Part shown: piece by piece, positions 25,459 to 33,298 of the stretch
Position numbering within the stretch: position 1 is the stretch's first letter
How the letters are laid out: each line of letters starts with the position of its first letter
Assembly: GCA_016302965.1 (NCBI GenBank)
Contig: JAEDMP010000017.1
Span: 1 to 36,062 of the forward strand
DNA: 36,062 nt
Origin: Bacteroidaceae bacterium
GTDB taxonomy: Bacteria; Bacteroidota; Bacteroidia; Bacteroidales; Bacteroidaceae
Direction: 5' to 3'
Notes under the pieces: model-generated
Told to the model about the DNA's origin: nothing
Seen by the model: only the letters and a program-made list of their open reading frames with translations
Database searches by the model: none
Position numbers and translations under genes: made by a program

Positions 25459-27114
25459 TCATCGCATGTCACCATCTCCACTCCCCGATATACGACATAT
25501 GGCTGTCCTTTCTATCTTGCACGTATGCTGCTTCGTCTCTTTATCGTAGTTGATGCCCACGAGCAGTATGTCGCCAGTGTATTCGGCAATCTTTGCGGGA
25601 TATTGCTTGCGCTTTACCTGGTCGATTGCAGTGTCGGCAGAGTGGTTGAATTTTAGTTCTATGACAAGGGCCGGCTTGCTGACGTTGCGGCGAGGAATCA
25701 TCACGAGGTCGGCATATCCCTTGCCCGTGGCATATTCGCGGTGGATAACATATTCATTCTTCGCCCATATATACGCTACGGAGAGTACACAGGCAAGCGA
25801 GTTCTCGTCGTTGTATGAGAGAATGCTCGTGTTCTCGTCGTGAGCAATATCGATGGTTTTTGCCACCGCCTGTTCATTACCTGCTATAGTGGCATCGAGA
25901 AGGTTCTGAGAGTTTTCGATGGTTTTTGCTAATTGGGTCCATTTTGTTGCATTGACAGCATTGTTCATCTCATCAGCCACCTCCTTGTTAGGTATGTAGC
26001 ACTTGTTCGTTGTATAATCGTAGGCTAAATAGCCAAGGTGTATCAGAACAGTCAATACATCGTTTCTGTTGTTTACCACATGCATATCATTTTGAAATGC
26101 AGTCGTATTCACTGGAACACGCTCTCCCGACAGCATACGGATGATGTCATCTTTGAGTCCATCGTAGTTCATCTGGATATAGGTGATGACAGAGTCGTAG
26201 GCACCGGTTGAAGTCCAGTAGCTTCTATATCGGTTATCGTCAATTGCCCTCATCACGGAATAGGGATTGAAAATGTGAGATTCATTGCCAATGCGATATC
26301 CGTCATACCAGCGTTCCATCTCGCTCATGTCCATGTCATATTCCTGACATAGAGAAACGACTTCGTCATGTGTGAATCCAAGTGAGGCTGCCAATCTGCC
26401 TGGATTAATCATTGAGTACTCGCGGAAGTTGTTCAACGCCGACTCGGTGTTGTATCTTTTAATAGGCAGGATGCCTGTGAGATAGGCACCAGCGAAGACC
26501 TTATCAGAGTCCTGTGTCTTGAACAAGCGGCGAAGCAGCATAACGTATTCATCCAAAATGGTGGGAGTGACCGTTTCGGGGTCGCCCTTCATCTTCTGGC
26601 GACCGGGAAACTCGCGGCAGATGGCATCCCACTCGTCGATGATAAAGAAGAACTTCTCTCCCGTGGCTTCGTGAATCGAGGCGAGCATATCCATCAGGTC
26701 GGATTTATCCTCATACTTCACATCGGGGAAAACATTCTTTAACTCATTCATGAGTTTTTCCTGTATTATCCTAACTATATTCGTTCTGAACTCTGGCCTT
26801 GCAGTAAACGAGGTCACGTCAAGATAGAGCACATAGTACTTGTTGAGGTAAGTCTCGAACGTCTTGTCCTTCTCCGCCTTCAACCCCACGAAAAGCTCGC
26901 GCGAGTCGCACGACTTGTCGTAGTAAGCACACAACATCTTTGCCGCCATCGACTTGCCGAAACGGCGGCAGCGGGTGACGCAGCTGTAGCGACGCTCGGA
27001 ATTGAGCGTGGCGTTGATCAGTGGTATCAGCGAGGTCTTGTCAACATACTCGTGAGTGACAATGTCACGGAACTCACTATTACCTTTATTGATATATGTA
27101 CCCATAACATTCAT
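25459..27114 (-). CDS. AAA-ATPase-like / PD-(D/E)XK nuclease-like protein
   Basis: 551 aa. The N-terminal AAA-ATPase-like domain (PF09820 type) begins NSEFRDIVTHEYVDKTSLI. It has the phosphate-binding loop TRCRRFGKSMAAKML (R50-R51-F-G-K54-S55) and Walker B FFFIIDEWDAI (D160, E161). The C-terminal PD-(D/E)XK-like domain (PDDEXK_9/DUF1703) shows GYADLVMIPRR (D469) and ALVIELKFN (E486, K488), then QYPAKIAEY. Genomes of Bacteroidales carry many copies of this family; no molecular function is established and a nuclease or defence/mobile role is only inferred. An alternative start is the second ATG (27105, MGTYINKG), which matches the usual beginning of relatives. Codon use looks more AT-rich than in its neighbours, which would fit acquisition. 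Confidence 0.85.
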   Translation of the reverse strand: MNVMGTYINKGNSEFRDIVTHEYVDKTSLIPLINATLNSERRYSCVTRCRRFGKSMAAKMLCAYYDKSCDSRELFVGLKAEKDKTFETYLNKYYVLYLDVTSFTARPEFRTNIVRIIQEKLMNELKNVFPDVKYEDKSDLMDMLASIHEATGEKFFFIIDEWDAICREFPGRQKMKGDPETVTPTILDEYVMLLRRLFKTQDSDKVFAGAYLTGILPIKRYNTESALNNFREYSMINPGRLAASLGFTHDEVVSLCQEYDMDMSEMERWYDGYRIGNESHIFNPYSVMRAIDDNRYRSYWTSTGAYDSVITYIQMNYDGLKDDIIRMLSGERVPVNTTAFQNDMHVVNNRNDVLTVLIHLGYLAYDYTTNKCYIPNKEVADEMNNAVNATKWTQLAKTIENSQNLLDATIAGNEQAVAKTIDIAHDENTSILSYNDENSLACVLSVAYIWAKNEYVIHREYATGKGYADLVMIPRRNVSKPALVIELKFNHSADTAIDQVKRKQYPAKIAEYTGDILLVGINYDKETKQHTCKIERTAICRISGSGDGDMR

Positions 27115-27149
27115 GTCCGTTGCAGGAGAGGTAAGCCCACATTTCGCGA

Positions 27150-27181
27150 CAAAGTTACGACACTTATTTCATATCTCCAAA
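27150..27181 (-). promoter_or_regulatory. Canonical promoter of the AAA-ATPase/nuclease-like gene
   Basis: On the - strand TTTG (27181-27178), a 20-bp spacer and TAACTTTG (27157-27150) match both Bacteroidetes elements exactly. The leader would be about 30 nt to the first ATG at 27114. Confidence 0.8.
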
Positions 27182-27448
27182 AATATTGCAATTTTTTAAT
27201 GGAAAAAGGATGGGACAATCTATCAAAATTCATGCAATAAAAAATCAATTATTGGTTTCTAAGACAATTATGGCGTGGACGTTTGTTACAGGACGCGAAA
27301 GGGCTGACAATGCCAGGGTAACAGGATGAACGCAAGCAATTAAAAAATGCGATGAACCCATCATGAAACGACAGGATATACTTCTTCTGACGCACTGCCA
27401 CCCAAGTGGAGTTGAGCGCTCTTGGTAATTGTTTGGCGTTGAGCGAGC
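27182..27448. other. Non-coding spacer upstream of the AAA-ATPase gene
   Basis: With the promoter and terminator at its ends this is a gap of about 350 bp between two - strand genes. I see no recognisable protein. The left part is AT-rich (AAAATATTGCAATTTTTTAATGG near 27180-27202); the right part is GC-richer and contains two copies of GTTGAGCG near 27411-27418 and 27438-27445. No tRNA-like or riboswitch-like fold was recognised. Confidence 0.5.
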
Positions 27449-27480
27449 AAAAGAGGAGACTATTCTATTCGGCCTCCTCT
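27449..27480 (-). terminator. Likely intrinsic terminator overlapping the regulator's stop codon
   Basis: On the - strand AGAGGAG (27480-27474) and CTCCTCT (27458-27452) form a 7-bp stem with a 15-nt loop that contains the stop codon, followed by TTTT. It is modest in strength. Confidence 0.5.
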
Positions 27481-29003
27481 CCCATCGCCGCACCCCTGCC
27501 TGCTCTCCCATCCTCTTCCAGTTTTTGGTAGACAGAAGGATTCATACCCATCTCTTTCTTGAAGGCGCGTATGAAACTGGCGGCATTCGTATAGCCCACC
27601 TCTTCGTAGACCGCCTGAATGGTGATGTTTCCATAATGCTCCTTGTCGGAAAGGCGCTTGCAGGCCTCGCGGATTCGGTATTCGTTGAGCAGCGACTTGA
27701 AGTTCTTGTTGTACGTGTTGTTGATGACCAAGGACACATAGGTGCGGTTGGAGTCCACGATATGCGCCAGCCGTTCCAGACTGAAGTCCGGATTGCAGAT
27801 AAGCGTCGAGTCGCTCATCACCTGCACGATACGTCTGAGCAGTTGCTCCTGCTGTTGTTTGGACAAGGGCAAGGATTCGTCCTGGGCCAGAGCAGAAGTA
27901 GATGGTTCCGTGCCTTCTCCCGAAGGGTACGGGCACTCGTTCAGCTGTGAATTGCGCAGGTTGGCCCGCTCAATCTCCTTGTGTTTGGCGATGAGCAGGC
28001 GTTGGGTATCTCTCAGGTTGCGGTGCTTGTAATAGAGGAGCAGCAACAAGAGCAGCGAAAGGGCGAACAACAGGGAGATGGCGGTGATGACCAGATACTG
28101 CTTGTCGATGATGGTATGCAGCAGGTTGATATGCTGACTATTCTTCCTGCTCTCATATTGCAACATATTGTTGCGGGCCTTGTAGAAATTCCGTGCATTG
28201 AAGACGGAGTCTGACATGGTCAGATACAGATTATGATATTTGTTGGCAGAGTCGGGCGATACCCCCGAGCGATAGGCATTCGACAAGATGTCAAGAGCCG
28301 TCACCTGCAACTCCTTGTTGTGCAGGCGGCAGGCGTCACGGTAACTCTCGTAGCCGCAGGCCAGCGCCTGGTCATAATCCGCTTTCTTCAGCATGATATT
28401 GCCAATCTCGCAAGTCTGATAGACGGCATAAATGCTGTCCATGCCCCGTTGCTCCACAAATGAGCGAGCCTTTCGGTGAACAGCAATCGCATGGTCAAAG
28501 CGTCCCTCTGCCTGCAGGATGCGCGCCTGGTTGTAGATGAGGAAATAGCGCCACTCGGTGGTATCGTTGGTACAGGGAGTAGCCGCCTGCAACTGATAGT
28601 ATTTTCGGGCCAGTCCGGCATAGCCTAGCCTGCAGTAAGCCGCCACGATATTGGAGAGGTAGATACTCTTGAAGTTCTGGCTACCCACCTTCACCGCCAC
28701 ATCATATCCTTTGAAGAGGTAGATGATGTCGGCATCATAGTCGCCGATGGCCTCATAGATATTGGCCACACAGCCCGTACAGACCATGTAGGTCTGCATA
28801 TCCTGCTCCTTTTCTGCAGCCTCCATGCCATCGATATATCGGGTCATGGCGAGGGCATACTGTTCCCGGTCATAGTAGGCATTGGCCTCCTGACAGATGT
28901 CAGCCGCCGTTTGTTTTTCGGTATTTTGTGCACACACCCGCATCGGAAACCAGGCAGCCATGAGCGCTACAAGCGAACAAATATGTAATAATACAGCTTT
29001 CAT
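27465..29003 (-). CDS. Membrane-spanning TPR / AraC-type transcriptional regulator
   Basis: 512 aa from the ATG at 29003, which starts the signal-anchor MKAVLLHICSLVALMAAWFPMRVCAQ; a TTG-type extension upstream would place coding sequence over the promoter. Residues about 30-290 are a periplasmic all-helical TPR-like region (CQEANAYYDREQYALAMTRYIDGM, GNIMLKKADYDQALACGYESY). One TM helix follows (about 303-324, YLVITAISLLFALSLLLLLLL), then a linker and a C-terminal AraC helix-turn-helix pair (about 388-495; FSLERLAHIVDSNRTYVSLVIN and ITIQAVYEEVGYTNAASFIRAFKKEMGMNPSVY). This layout is a Bacteroidetes one-component sensor: periplasmic TPR input, cytoplasmic DNA-binding output. It lacks histidine kinase and receiver domains. 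Divergent from the M6 protease operon, its most likely target (inference). Confidence 0.88.
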   Translation of the reverse strand: MKAVLLHICSLVALMAAWFPMRVCAQNTEKQTAADICQEANAYYDREQYALAMTRYIDGMEAAEKEQDMQTYMVCTGCVANIYEAIGDYDADIIYLFKGYDVAVKVGSQNFKSIYLSNIVAAYCRLGYAGLARKYYQLQAATPCTNDTTEWRYFLIYNQARILQAEGRFDHAIAVHRKARSFVEQRGMDSIYAVYQTCEIGNIMLKKADYDQALACGYESYRDACRLHNKELQVTALDILSNAYRSGVSPDSANKYHNLYLTMSDSVFNARNFYKARNNMLQYESRKNSQHINLLHTIIDKQYLVITAISLLFALSLLLLLLLYYKHRNLRDTQRLLIAKHKEIERANLRNSQLNECPYPSGEGTEPSTSALAQDESLPLSKQQQEQLLRRIVQVMSDSTLICNPDFSLERLAHIVDSNRTYVSLVINNTYNKNFKSLLNEYRIREACKRLSDKEHYGNITIQAVYEEVGYTNAASFIRAFKKEMGMNPSVYQKLEEDGRAGRGAAMGEEAE

Positions 29004-29010
29004 TTGATTG

Positions 29011-29042
29011 CAAAAGTACATAAAAAACGGGAGAAAACCCAA
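29011..29042 (-). promoter_or_regulatory. Promoter of the TPR/AraC regulator, possibly giving a leaderless mRNA
   Basis: On the - strand TACTTTTG (29018-29011) is a TAnnTTTG -7 element. TTG at 29042-29040 with a 21-bp spacer is a plausible -33. The start codon begins only 8 bp beyond the -7 element, so the predicted transcript has almost no leader. Confidence 0.6.
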
Positions 29043-29135
29043 CAAGATAAAAGAAAAAGAGGCTTTTTCACTTTCATTTTACAAAATACAAAACAATCAC
29101 ATCTGGAAAATGTCAGCCTTCACCCCGTTTTTTTA

Positions 29136-29143
29136 TAACTTTG
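29136..29143 (+). promoter_or_regulatory. -7 element of the M6 protease operon promoter
   Basis: TAACTTTG matches TAnnTTTG. The region 19-22 bp upstream has no TTTG, so the promoter may need an activator, which would fit control by the divergent AraC-type protein (inference). Confidence 0.6.
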
Positions 29144-29161
29144 CGCTCCATAACGCATTTT

Positions 29162-29225
29162 GTATGAAGCAAACCATTTGTATGAATCAAAACATCAAAA
29201 AACACATCATGAAACACATCATGAA
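29162..29225 (+). repeat. Two short in-frame tandem duplications that multiply start codons
   Basis: GTATGAAGCAAA (29162-29173) recurs as GTATGAATCAAA at 29180-29191 (18-bp period). ACACATCATGAA recurs directly at 29202-29213 and 29214-29225 (12-bp period). Both periods keep frame and leave four in-frame ATGs at 29164, 29182, 29209 and 29221. Confidence 0.8.
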
Positions 29226-31008
29226 AAAGAATGGCATCAGATGGACGCTGCTCCTGAGCCTGCTGGCCGGCTGTTGGTCGGCATGGGCTTCACCGGCCTC
29301 CCCCTATCCCCTGCGCTTCCTGCAGCCCGACGGCCAGGTGCTGACGGTCTGTTTGAGAGGTGACGAACACCTGCATTACTACGAGACCCCCAACGGGCTC
29401 ATGCTCTGCAAGAACAGCCAGGGCTACCTCTGCTATGCCACTACCGCCCCCGAGGATGGCAACAGGGTGGTAGCCTCAACCACCATTGCCCGCCAGGATC
29501 CGGCCGGCAGTATTTCGTCACAGCCTTTCGCCGATGCCCGGTTCCAACAGCGCCTGCGCGAAAGTTTTCGTACGGAGCACCAGCGGAACGAGAGGAGCAA
29601 AGCCGCCCAAACGCCAGGAGTAGTCAAGAAGACTTTCCCCACGACCGGCAAATGCAAGGGTGTGATTATTTTGGCTGAATTCACCGACAAGAAATTCGCC
29701 CACGAAGACTGCCACGACCTCTTCGACCGTCTCGCCAACGAGAAGGGTTACCAGGGTCCACACGCCTCGGGCAGCATCCACGATTATTTTGTGGAGCAGT
29801 CGGGCGGGCTCTTCTCACCCGAATTTGATGTCATAGGCCCCGTCACCCTGCCCCATCCCATGTCTTACTACGGGCTGACAGAAAATATCGTGGAACTGAT
29901 GGTGGATGCCAGCAACGAGGCCAACAAGATTGACAGCGTGGATTTCAGCCGCTACGACTTCAATGACGACGGCACGGTCGATTTCCTCTACGTCATTTAT
30001 GCGGGCTATAGCCAGGCTCAGGGTGCCCCGGAGGATTGCATCTGGCCCCAATCGAAAGACCTCACCTACGAGTCGTGGAAGACCTACGACGGCATGTATC
30101 TCGGACAGAGTTCCTGCTCCAGCGAACTGCACGGAACCACGGGTACACAAATCGATGGAATCGGCACTTTCTGTCACGAATTCTCCCATATCCTCGGTCT
30201 GCCCGACATCTACGACTCCAAATATACAGGATGCGAAGGCATGATGTATTGGGACCTGATGGACGTAGGTCTCTACAATGATGAGTCGCGCACACCGGCG
30301 GGATTCACGGCCATGGACAAGTATTCGCTCGGATGGCTAGAGCCCAAGGTTCTGTCCGAACCGGGCACAGACTACCGGCTCGATGCCCTGTCAACCACCC
30401 CCGATGCCTACTTCCTGGTCTGCGGCGAAGACAAGAACGAGTATTTCACCTTCGAAAACCGCCAACCCATCGGCTTCGATGCCGCCCTGCCCGGTCATGG
30501 CCTCCTGGTCTCCCATGTCCATTATGTGTCGTCGCTATGGTCCACCAACCGTGTCAACACCGTCTATTCGGGCTATGAACACGTGGCCTTGGTGCCTGCC
30601 GACGGGATTACATCGCGCAAGACACTGGAAACCGATGTGTTCCCCGGCGAACAGAACCAGTATACCACCCTCACGGCTGCCGACAACGAGCACCTCTTCT
30701 GGCACCAGTCTGAGTATCCCTTCACTGCCACGCTGAGCCGCATCCGCGAGGAGAATGGAGCCGTTTTCTTCGATTTCAACGCCCCTCTGGCCGGCATCGG
30801 GCAGACAGCAGCCGAATGTCCATTCCGCATAGAAGCGACAGAGGGAGGCCTGCTGATTGGCAATCCCCAACAGCTTGGCGTGACGGTTGCCGACAGCCAA
30901 GGCCAGCTGAGGAGCCGTTCCACCGAGGAGAGCCAGTATCTGCAACTTCCCCAAGGAATCTATGTGGTAAGCGCAGGAGGGCACGCCCGGAAAATCTCCG
31001 TCAAATAA
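29221..31008 (+). CDS. M6-type (immune inhibitor A-like) secreted metalloprotease with T9SS-like tail
   Basis: 595 aa from the ATG at 29221, where the signal peptide (MKKNGIRWTLLLSLL...) begins; ATGs at 29209, 29182 and 29164 are in frame and possible. LLAGC at 14-18 resembles a lipobox, but a signal peptidase I site (AWA/S) follows, so lipidation is uncertain. The M6 pattern is clear: CKGVIILAEFTDKKF, a region ending SIHDYFVEQSGGLFSPEFDVIGPV, the zinc motif H319-E320-F-S-H323-I-L-G326-L-P-D329-IYD, and the Met-turn-like YWDLMDVG followed by AMDKYSLGWLEP. The C-terminus YLQLPQGIYVVSAGGHARKISVK fits a T9SS sorting signal. Extracellular peptidase activity is expected; substrate unknown. It is the first gene of a three-gene unit; the next starts 48 bp later. 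Confidence 0.9.
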   Translation: MKKNGIRWTLLLSLLAGCWSAWASPASPYPLRFLQPDGQVLTVCLRGDEHLHYYETPNGLMLCKNSQGYLCYATTAPEDGNRVVASTTIARQDPAGSISSQPFADARFQQRLRESFRTEHQRNERSKAAQTPGVVKKTFPTTGKCKGVIILAEFTDKKFAHEDCHDLFDRLANEKGYQGPHASGSIHDYFVEQSGGLFSPEFDVIGPVTLPHPMSYYGLTENIVELMVDASNEANKIDSVDFSRYDFNDDGTVDFLYVIYAGYSQAQGAPEDCIWPQSKDLTYESWKTYDGMYLGQSSCSSELHGTTGTQIDGIGTFCHEFSHILGLPDIYDSKYTGCEGMMYWDLMDVGLYNDESRTPAGFTAMDKYSLGWLEPKVLSEPGTDYRLDALSTTPDAYFLVCGEDKNEYFTFENRQPIGFDAALPGHGLLVSHVHYVSSLWSTNRVNTVYSGYEHVALVPADGITSRKTLETDVFPGEQNQYTTLTAADNEHLFWHQSEYPFTATLSRIREENGAVFFDFNAPLAGIGQTAAECPFRIEATEGGLLIGNPQQLGVTVADSQGQLRSRSTEESQYLQLPQGIYVVSAGGHARKISVK

Positions 31009-31056
31009 CCATCCATTTTTCCATCATACTATCCTTATTATCTAAAATTAAACATC

Positions 31057-33225
31057 ATGAGAAAAAGATTACTACTGATGCTTACACTGGCAGTCATTGC
31101 CCTGTCAATGTCGGCCACCGCCGTGAAACACCGCAAGATGTACGGCTATTTTCTGAACAACTCCGCTCTCCCGGGCTATGGCTACAGCGAGTTCTATATG
31201 GACGACCTGCTCAACGCCAATCTTGTCTTCCCCTACTCCAACAGCGTCGGCATCTTTGCCGGTGCCTGCGCCAACAACGTGTTCTACGCCTGTGAGTATG
31301 TGTTCAACCAGTATGGTCCGCAGGCCAGCGACTTCATTGCCTACGACCTCGTCTCGGGCAAGAAGACGGTTATCGGTCCCTGGACCACCGAAAGCGACGT
31401 GTCGCTGAAACTGCAGGACATGACCTATGATTACACCACCCAAACGATGTATGCCGTGGGCTTCCAGTATGGTGTCTCCGCCCTCTACACCGTGAATCTC
31501 GAGACAGCCGAACTGACCAAGGTGGCCAACCTTTCCACCATCTGCGGCACCATCGCCGCCAACAAGAAGGGTGAGCTCTATGCCATCGGCACGAACGGCA
31601 AACTCTACCTGGTGAACAAAAATGACGGTGCCATGGCCGAGATATGCGACACCCAACGCAAGGGTATGCTCTCCAACCAGAGTATGGAGTTTGACCTCTC
31701 CAACGGCAAACTCTATTGGGCCGCCTGCACCAACAGCAACCCGGAGAACGACGAGCGCAACACGTATCTGATTGAGATGGACCTCTCCAAAAATCCTGTA
31801 GAGATGGAGAACCTCGGACAGGTAGGTGTCTATTCGGCTTTGCTCTCGCTCTATATCCCCTTTGTGGAAGGTGGCGACAACGCTCCCGCCGCCCCCACCG
31901 CACTGACCGTAGAGGCCGACCAAGACGGCAAGCTCAGCGCCACCCTTCGCTGGAAGAACCCCACCACCACCTTTTCCGGTGATGAGCTGACCGCAATCTC
32001 CACCGTGACCATTGTCCGCAACGGATTGCCTATTGCCACCATTGATGCTGCCGCACCCGGTGCGGAAATGAGCTATACAGACTCGAGCATCGAGAAAGAC
32101 GGTGCCTTCCGCTACTCGATTTACTGTTCCAGCGCTGAGGGTGAGGGTGAACACGGCAATATCTTCACCTACGTAGGCCATGACTACCCCGCCCAGGTGA
32201 CCGGCATGAAGGCCCAGGTGGGCGAGGGATGCAGCTCCATCACCCTCTCATGGGAGGCTCCCCAAGCCGGCTTCAACAACGGTTTCTTCTCTACCGAGGG
32301 CCTGAGCTATAAGATTGTGAGAATGCCCGACGAGACCGTCGTGGCCGAAGGACTCACCGGCAACAGCTATACCGACCAGTCGTTGCGCCGCCTGGGTCGC
32401 TACACCTACACGGTCTATGCCTGCAATGCCTACGGCGAGACTGCTGCCGCCATGCCGGGCAGCTACGTGCTGGGCAAGGCCCTGGATATACCTGTCGAGC
32501 AAGACTTTGGCGACCTCACCTATTTCACCAACCAATGGCAGGCAACCGATGCCAACAACGACGGCTTCACCTGGACCTACTATTCTCCCTACGGCTACTA
32601 CCAGTTTGGAAACACCCTCGTCTGTGTGGAATACATCCTCAACCCCACCATCGGCGTGGCAGAGGAGGATGCCAACGAATGGATCATCACGCCACCGCTG
32701 AACTTCGAGGCCGACAAGACCTACCAGGTGCGTGTGACCGCCCGCTCCATCAGTGACGAGGTGCTCGATGTGACGCTCGGTTCCACCAACGAGGTGGCCA
32801 AGCAGGTGAAAGTGGACCGGCTCATCATCTCGCCCACCGAAGGCGAGCCCATGCCCACCACCGACTATATCGCCCAACTGCCCGCCGGCACTGATGGCGT
32901 GCGCTGCGTGGGACTCCACCTCTGCTCCGACCTTCCCTTCGACGGCTATTCCTATATCCAGATAGCTGCCATCAACATCGAGGAGGCTGGCGAAACCGGC
33001 ATCTCCGACATCCATGCCTCCAGGGGTGCCCTCCTCCGCAACGGCCATCTCATCGTCTTGCCCGAGGGTTGCGATGCCGCCACCTTATATAATATGTCGG
33101 GTCAGGAAGTGATGCAGACGGCCGCCAACCAGCTCTCTACCGAGACGCTGCCATCGGGCATCTACCTGCTCCAGACCACCCTCAACGGCAAGAAACAGAG
33201 TTACAAGATTCAGGTGGGGAGATAA
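31057..33225 (+). CDS. Secreted propeller-like / Fn3 / jelly-roll protein with T9SS-type tail
   Basis: 722 aa. Signal peptide about 1-22. Residues about 45-270 look like a beta-propeller, with repeating blades such as FIAYDLVSGKKTVIG, ALYTVNLETAELTKVANLS, KLYLVNKNDGAMAEI and YLIEMDLS. Two Fn3-like domains follow (about 278-375 and 380-468; ITLSWEAPQAGFNN, YKIVRMPDETVVAEGL, YTVYACNAYGE). Then a jelly-roll segment resembling the cleaved-adhesin/choice-of-anchor domain of gingipain-type adhesins (about 475-645; VEQDFGDLTYFTNQWQATDAN, DEWIITPPLNF-like NEWIITPPLNFEADKTYQV, GYSYIQIAAINIEE). The tail is LYNMSGQEVMQ then TLPSGIYLLQTTLNGKKQSYKIQVGR, a T9SS sorting domain. No catalytic motif; binding or adhesion is inferred. 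It has no promoter of its own that I can see. Confidence 0.84.
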   Translation: MRKRLLLMLTLAVIALSMSATAVKHRKMYGYFLNNSALPGYGYSEFYMDDLLNANLVFPYSNSVGIFAGACANNVFYACEYVFNQYGPQASDFIAYDLVSGKKTVIGPWTTESDVSLKLQDMTYDYTTQTMYAVGFQYGVSALYTVNLETAELTKVANLSTICGTIAANKKGELYAIGTNGKLYLVNKNDGAMAEICDTQRKGMLSNQSMEFDLSNGKLYWAACTNSNPENDERNTYLIEMDLSKNPVEMENLGQVGVYSALLSLYIPFVEGGDNAPAAPTALTVEADQDGKLSATLRWKNPTTTFSGDELTAISTVTIVRNGLPIATIDAAAPGAEMSYTDSSIEKDGAFRYSIYCSSAEGEGEHGNIFTYVGHDYPAQVTGMKAQVGEGCSSITLSWEAPQAGFNNGFFSTEGLSYKIVRMPDETVVAEGLTGNSYTDQSLRRLGRYTYTVYACNAYGETAAAMPGSYVLGKALDIPVEQDFGDLTYFTNQWQATDANNDGFTWTYYSPYGYYQFGNTLVCVEYILNPTIGVAEEDANEWIITPPLNFEADKTYQVRVTARSISDEVLDVTLGSTNEVAKQVKVDRLIISPTEGEPMPTTDYIAQLPAGTDGVRCVGLHLCSDLPFDGYSYIQIAAINIEEAGETGISDIHASRGALLRNGHLIVLPEGCDAATLYNMSGQEVMQTAANQLSTETLPSGIYLLQTTLNGKKQSYKIQVGR

Positions 33226-33298
33226 GCGCTCCCCACCCACTTGCCTCAAATAAAAACATCCTTGTCATCAAACCAACAACAAATAAATCAGGAAAATC

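Noticed and set aside
27245..27511. 88-aa open frame on the - strand upstream of the AAA-ATPase gene
   Set aside because: Its product resembles nothing I recognise, is rich in Arg/Ser as random frames are, and its start overlaps the 3' end of the regulator gene.
25459..29003. Idea that the AAA-ATPase and TPR/AraC genes form a defence island
   Set aside because: They are separated by a terminator and a strong promoter, and no other defence families are nearby.
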